NCBI GenBank assembly: GCA_009761415.1
Contig: QUOL01000003.1
Coordinates: 1,736,001 to 1,800,000 of the forward strand
DNA: 64,000 nucleotides
DNA from: Sarcomyxa edulis
Taxonomy: Eukaryota; Basidiomycota; Agaricomycetes; Agaricales; Mycenaceae
Direction: 5' to 3'
Below the pieces are notes generated by a model. That model was not told the origin of the DNA. It saw only the letters and a program-made list of their open reading frames with translations, and did not search any database. Every line of letters starts with the position of its first letter. The stretch's first letter is position 1. A program made the translations under genes and the position numbers. Of the stretch, positions 58,684 to 64,000 are shown in pieces.

Positions 58684-59643
58684 CTCATGGTGTTCTTCGC
58701 TGAAGACAATTCGTTCTATTTATCCATCTGTAGGATTTTGATATTTCATTTGTATAAAGGATCTAACCCTCGAAATTTCACTGCGAGTCTTACGACCTTG
58801 AACACTTGATTTCCAATAACTGAGACCTTCCAAAGACAACGATTCAGTGCATAGCAAGGGTTTCCCTGGCGTGCCTGTTCAACATAACAAGGCTAGCCAA
58901 GTCGGAACGAATAGATCGTTGATCGTTAGTAAGATGACATCAACACACACCGATCAATGCATCAAAAAGCTTCCTTTCTTTCAAGACGCCGTTCTTCTAT
59001 GTATAGGGTTGTATACATACGCACCACCATCAGAAGACGATTTGTCTTGTGCAGGGGGCCTAAACATGCGCATATGAACCTTCACTATACCCTAAAAGCC
59101 ATATTCGATGCTTCTAGTGCTGACGGAAATATTCTGACCGTCGGTCAACGTTCAACCGTCGGTTTGGATGACAAGGCCGGCCCTAACGCGCTGCAAGCAT
59201 TGGAGGAGTCTCCGCTTGAGTCTACAACAATCGGTGCTGCCATTCTACCGATGCCGACCTTGAGGTGGTCTCGGTCGACCATGAGAACAGGTGTTTCCAG
59301 GCGTCGTGGAAACCATATATGTTCGGCGCAGGATACGTGTTGAGATCAGGTCGAGAGTGACGTTAGCGTTGACACTGAAGAGCGGGAGGCACCGTGAAAC
59401 AAGTGGCAAATGGGCCAGGTCGGTCTTTGCGCGACCCATTAGAGTAATCTGAAAATTACGAAGGCGTTGAACAGCCAGGAAAGAGAGGGTTGTTGATATC
59501 AAGCAGCTCTTTGGAGAACCCGACGCCGGGAGAGAACGACCAAACCACCGGATGATGACACAAAGCTGCGCGTACTGCTCAAGGGATTAAGACACAAACC
59601 GCGAATCCGGGAATCCAAAAATATGACTATTAAAATGTAATCC
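58684..59643. other. Convergent region between protease and Zn2Cys6 gene
   Basis: About 960 bp with only short non-descript open frames. No supported gene or RNA. Likely the two 3' UTRs plus spacer. Confidence 0.45.
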
Positions 59644-60845
59644 TTACTGGTATCTAGCGTGATGGTCGTGAAGTGAAGAATGTCCTACTAAAGGCCTCTC
59701 CTGTACAGTCCGGTACTGCTTTAAACGATCGGTCAGATAGACTGATCGACCGAACGTTATGGAAAACTTACATATGGCTCGAGGTGCTCTAAGGGTGGCA
59801 TCAAGTGTGAAGGGTTCGAAGCCCATTGGTTCACGGACTGGTGGCCCATCGAACGCGCACTGGCACCAATAGAGTGACGGGTCGTGACCGCGGCATGGCT
59901 ACCATTAGGGTAGCTATGCTCGTAGCGGGGTTGAGGGTATGCTGTTATTTCGGGTATCATCGAAAGTATAGGGTTGGAAGGAGGGGGCTGCTGCATGGAG
60001 TGGTGGTACGTAGGTCCGGGGTGACGATCGTGAATGGCGCTACTAAGATAACACTATGAGACTTATATCTACGTGGATTTCCCAGACGGCTTACCTATGA
60101 CGACGGACGGATTCTGCTTCCGGATGAACTGGATGTAGAGCCATATATGGCTCGCTGTGACGAAGTTGTTAGAGTCAGAGATAAAGAGTCCATCTATGTT
60201 TACTCACGGACGGCGGGACGCTAGAGGAGGTAGCCCAACATCGACTGGGGCTCGCATTGGGGGGGTATGACTCCTCGTTGGTGGAGTTGATCCTTCGGAT
60301 ATCCCAGAGGATCCAGCAGTCGATGGTCTTCCGTCATTAGATTCTTTCCTAGGCGTCGTCGACGTGTTTTTTTTCCGTGATGGAACGTTCTCTGGCCATG
60401 TACACTGATAACACAACGACGATTAGCTATCGCGGCAAGGTGGAAGTGTTAGACGTACATCGCGTTGACCATGCGAGCATCTCATACAATTAGGTTTCGT
60501 CTCGTCGCACTGCATATTCTGTTTAGCCGTTGCTACCTACCGAAGTCAAGCACAACATACCTTTATTTTCTTTACTCGACACGTCAGGCAGCCAGTCTTG
60601 CTGCGGGTATATTTTGGACGTTTGCGCGCTGTGACCTCAGAGCGCGGAGGGGGGGAAACTACATGGCCATGGTTGACTTGTGGGCTCGTATAATACTGCG
60701 GTTGGATATAATGAGGAGCTGTTTGGCTTTAGGAATAGTAAGTACGCGAGAGGAACCATCGAATCTGAAATAGATGTACGCACTAAGTCATGTCAGCCAT
60801 AGGATCGGGAGGGATGGGTATATCGTGTTCTTCGACTTTTGACAT
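59644..60845 (-). CDS. Zn(II)2Cys6 transcription factor, about 293 aa
   Basis: Seven exons from 60845 down: 60845-60784, 60726-60561, 60509-60459, 60404-60208, 60154-60095, 60042-59772 and a last exon ending at 59644. The acceptor of the last exon is uncertain (59718 or 59715). The fungal binuclear zinc cluster lies at about residues 65-95 and is rebuilt across three exons: YTRSKTGCLTCRVKKIKCD, then ETKPNCMRCSHGQRDCTWPE, with exact CX2CX6CX6CX2CX6C spacing. It binds DNA in the nucleus. The rest is proline-, serine- and histidine-rich (STPPTRSHTPPMRAP; SNPILSMIPEITAYPQPRYE), and the middle-homology region common in longer members is absent, so this is a short form. It is convergent with the aspartic protease; any regulatory link is not shown. 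Confidence 0.85.
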
Positions 60846-63800
60846 AGCCGTTATAAGGAATTGGTGGTAAGAGGTTGGTGGAAAATGAAGAGAAGCTGCT
60901 AAAGAGCCACGGGGCGAATCGGGGTGGATCGCCGAATATCAGATCTAAGGGTCGTACACCTGTGCAACGGAACTCCATATCCTAGGACTTCGTTCTTCTT
61001 TCTTCGTGTGGGGAATTTGTTAAAAATTCTTTGACACGAAACCTTCTGGATCTTTTTCCAGGTACGTCTGAAAGATAATCCGCCCTTTTCTTTTGTCAGG
61101 ATTTCACAGCTCGAGACAAACCTCGGGAGCAAAAAGGAAGGAAGACATCGTGTAGATCCTTCCTTTAGTGGACATCTCTGAATACCGGATTAACTGCTTC
61201 TCGAAGTTGAACGCAGATTGACAACTGAGATCTTGTTTTGTGAAGTTTTGATTTTGATGCGTATCCCCCGTTTTGGGCTGTGACTGTGTCGGGGCGCCGA
61301 TATTTGTTCCGATCAGAGGGAAGCTAGACCGTCACTCTGCTGTTTCGAATGACCTCCCCTCGTGAATGCTTTACCCAGAACAACCTATCATATCCCATTT
61401 GAATACATACAGTTCATTAAAACAATATCGAGGGGAATTCGCGTGCTAGCAGCGTTGAAGTTGTACATCGTTCAAAGTCGTGCCACAACTACACATATTT
61501 ACAGGGAATGACGGGCTCAGCTATCTCCGCCGCGGTTCTGATCAACACCATCATCCGTGGTACAAGTAATGTTCAATGCTGGCCTGTGATCAATTCCTGA
61601 CGGGAATAATCTGTCAATTTTCATCCACATAGACCAACACATGCATTTCCTGAGAAGCTTGCCATCGGGGGAAAGTGCTATCTGTACATAATGTCTTCTT
61701 CAGGTCGTAGCTTCTAGACACAAGCCAGTCGTCTATTTTGGAGGGTTATTATCAATGGAGTCGACATGCAAGTATATCCGAACCTCCGAGGATGTCTACT
61801 TGAACTGGGAGGGTGACCGTCGACGTAAGTGCGGCCGAGGAAGCCTCCAGTCTGTCTGTTCACCTTGGAGTTTGTTTAGAGGACGCGCTGTATCGAACGT
61901 AAGTCATCAGTCCTATTCCATCACCACCGGACAGCCTAGAACAAGGGACACATGAAAACTTGTCAATACGTCATGTCCATGGTCTCGGGGGAAGCTTTTG
62001 CTGGAATATGAACAAATCTCATTACCCAAAAGGGCGCACGAACATCGTGACAATACAAGTACAAGACAGTACTAGCTTGATCAAAACTTGCTTACCTACA
62101 TCAATCGTCCATCAGTCAATCGCCGTCGCTGCGTACAAATCGCTGGCTTTAAACGGACACGAAACACCAAGACACGGACGAGTTGGAAAACAAAGCCTTG
62201 AGGGTGGAGAAGCTTTGGCAATGTTTCGGAAACATAAGGGCATGTGACTAGAGTGTTTCGAGGGAGTTGCTTTGTGCGTGGGTTTTCAAATAGGCCGTTG
62301 GCAATCAAAAGAAGTCAGGGCTAAGTACTTGCTTTAGAGCGTTGTAGGACTGTCCTTTGAGTTTCTCTACGTCCGGCGCCGTTCCCAAGTAGTAACGCCA
62401 TCATCTAATTTTTTTTCTGAAATTCCCAGGGCGGATTTCCGGAATAAAAGACGTCTTCCAAAAATTTCCCTGGGCCTGAATCGGTCTGGTATGGTCGGTT
62501 TTGCAGTGGGCCACCTCTTATTATGAGTGAAAAAATAGTATTTTCCCGTCCACCCTGAAGCTGGGTACATATTATTTTAGAACCACCTGGGAATGCCCAT
62601 GGTTTACGAGACGAGATATCTCCATGACTGTTGAGGTCGCACGACTCGACAGGCATACGTCGAGGCATGAGCTTCAGATGACCCGGAACCATGGATCGTT
62701 GGTGGTCTGCAGTAATCCGTATGCCTCAGTATCTCATATCTGATAGATGTATAATAGGAGGACTCGCCATGAGGTGATTCTGCGAAGGTCAACATGCTGC
62801 AATTTTCCAAAGAATGTGGTGCTCTAGACCTGACTGCTAATTTGGCGTCCTAGCTATACGTTTGGAAGATGGAGTGCCGCACGTCCTGAGGCCATAGGAT
62901 GGAGCAGAATGGTGGCACCAGCGAGACGTAAGACAACGAGTCTCTCATGAATCATGGTGATGTGACGTCCGAGTTTCGGTCGAGCAAAAGTAAGCAGAAG
63001 GGTGAGACTCGGATCCATCCAGATTCTACCTATCTGAGGAGACTCTGAATTCTGAACGTCCTGATTGTTGATTGGGAGCAAGTCGGGATTTGTCGACATA
63101 GCGCTCGCAAGTGAAAGTTGTTCTTATGCTGATGTGGGGAAAGCAATTTGACACGTGAACGGTACCGAATTTTGCGCGCTTAGCCGCTCGCCTACTTCAA
63201 CCCTCCCCTTTACCCCGGACTGACGACATTTTCGGCTGGTTGCTTGAAGCGAGTGCGGCTCAGTCGATCATTAAAATACCATCATCCTATCAAAAGGTTC
63301 GCGGTTGTAAGTATCTGGTCGGACCTCAACTTTGGGGATCAACGTGCGCTAATCCATGGTGGGCGGGGATGCCACTTGAGTATACACCCAGAAACTATGG
63401 CTCTTGATGCTCTGACATAAACTTATCACCAGGATAGGCCCTCGTGCCTCCCTCATGTCTCGACGGTGACTGCATGTCCTGGTCGAAATTTGACTCCGAA
63501 ATACGTTAAACTTGACGATTATTGGAGGCCACCTGCAGGCTTACTGACTTGTACCATGCAACGTTCCAGCTCTGCTAGAGATTGTAGGTGAGAAGTTTTA
63601 GTGTGTAAAATCCCGTAAAACAAATACGAAAACATCACTTCCTATCCCAGGCCCTGGCAGGAGCTTGTTGGCTCCGTGGTTCTCTCCATACATATGCATG
63701 TATTTCCTACCTCGTGAAAAGAAGCTTCAATTGATTCAGCACGCAGGCCTCTCGATCCTGCCTTACTACTTGCCCGCCGGCCATCTCCTGATAGTCATGC

Positions 63801-64000
63801 ACCGAACTTTCGTGTCAGCGACCATACATGTGGCTTTTCAAAGTTTTCGTAGGAAGCTCGTGATCGGGGTGTGCACTTGGAGAAGACTGATACTAGTGAT
63901 ACGGCGATGCTCGACTCCGGATGCTGTTGATCCCACAGTGATAATAATATGCTATACTAAATATACGTACAACGCCAAGGATCATCGACATAGGTCCCCC
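60846..64000. other. About 3.2 kb without a supported gene
   Basis: The first part should be the promoter of the Zn2Cys6 gene. The remaining open frames are under 100 codons with no recognisable motifs or splice structure. A 9-bp inverted repeat (ATTCCCAGG near 62422 and CCTGGGAAT near 62586) flanks about 165 bp of T-rich sequence and could be a small element remnant. Nothing else seen. Confidence 0.4.

Noticed and set aside
59813..59823. tRNA B-box-like motif GGTTCGAAGCC
   Set aside because: It lies within an exon of the Zn2Cys6 gene, and no A box or cloverleaf can be drawn around it.
1..64000. CRISPR array, rRNA operon or intact transposon
   Set aside because: No regularly spaced repeats, no rRNA-like sequence and no transposase or reverse-transcriptase motifs were seen; the genome is eukaryotic.

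Overview
This window looks like nuclear DNA of a mushroom-forming basidiomycete (Agaricomycetes). The genes are cut by many 45-70 nt GT-AG introns. The set mixes conserved eukaryotic housekeeping genes (PAM16, RNA polymerase I subunit RPA43, a WDR83/MORG1-like protein, a vigilin/Scp160-like KH protein, SR140, protein phosphatase 5) with families typical of mushroom fungi: fungal phenylalanine ammonia-lyase, a GMN-motif CorA-like protein, PRXL2/AhpC-TSA_2-type proteins, a basidiomycete-style Zn2Cys6 regulator and a GH23-like secreted protein. I saw no convincing tRNA, rRNA, CRISPR array or intact transposon. I joined exons by hand from splice signals and reading frame. For 16 of the 21 multi-exon models I summed the exon lengths and each sum is a multiple of three; for the others I checked only individual junctions.

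Layout. 0-7.9 kb: a von Willebrand A (vWA) protein, a flavin-reductase-like protein and a small 108-residue protein, with sparse DNA around them. 7.9-13.0 kb: a very long Sec7-domain protein. 13.4-19.6 kb, all on the minus strand: phenylalanine ammonia-lyase, then an amino-acid permease. 20.9-40 kb: a dense housekeeping block containing two very tight divergent pairs (F-box protein/WDR83, 51 bp between start codons; PAM16/RPA43, 92 bp), then a CorA-like membrane protein, the KH-repeat protein, SR140 and PP5. 40.4-41.8 kb: a secreted lytic-transglycosylase-like protein. 41.8-46.7 kb: about 4.9 kb without a supported gene but rich in short repeats, leading into an unusually large Pho80-type cyclin gene (46.7-49.9 kb). 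50.9-56.1 kb: a small unknown protein and two tandem PRXL2-type genes with matching intron positions. 57.0-60.8 kb: a secreted aspartic protease and a Zn2Cys6 regulator on the opposite strand. 60.9-64.0 kb: no gene I can support.

Functional links are limited. PAL and the adjacent amino-acid permease could work together in use of phenylalanine (inference). The housekeeping genes cover mitochondrial import, rRNA synthesis, splicing, mRNA binding and chaperone-linked dephosphorylation, and look like ordinary neighbours. I did not find a convincing new multi-gene system. The most notable items are a Sec7 domain that seems to lack its catalytic glutamate, two inferred GC-AG introns (one directly after the PAM16 start codon), an inferred 4-nt first exon in an unknown gene, a 30-34 nt intron in the CorA-like gene, the diverged PRXL2 tandem pair, and the repeat-rich region and upstream reading frame before the cyclin.
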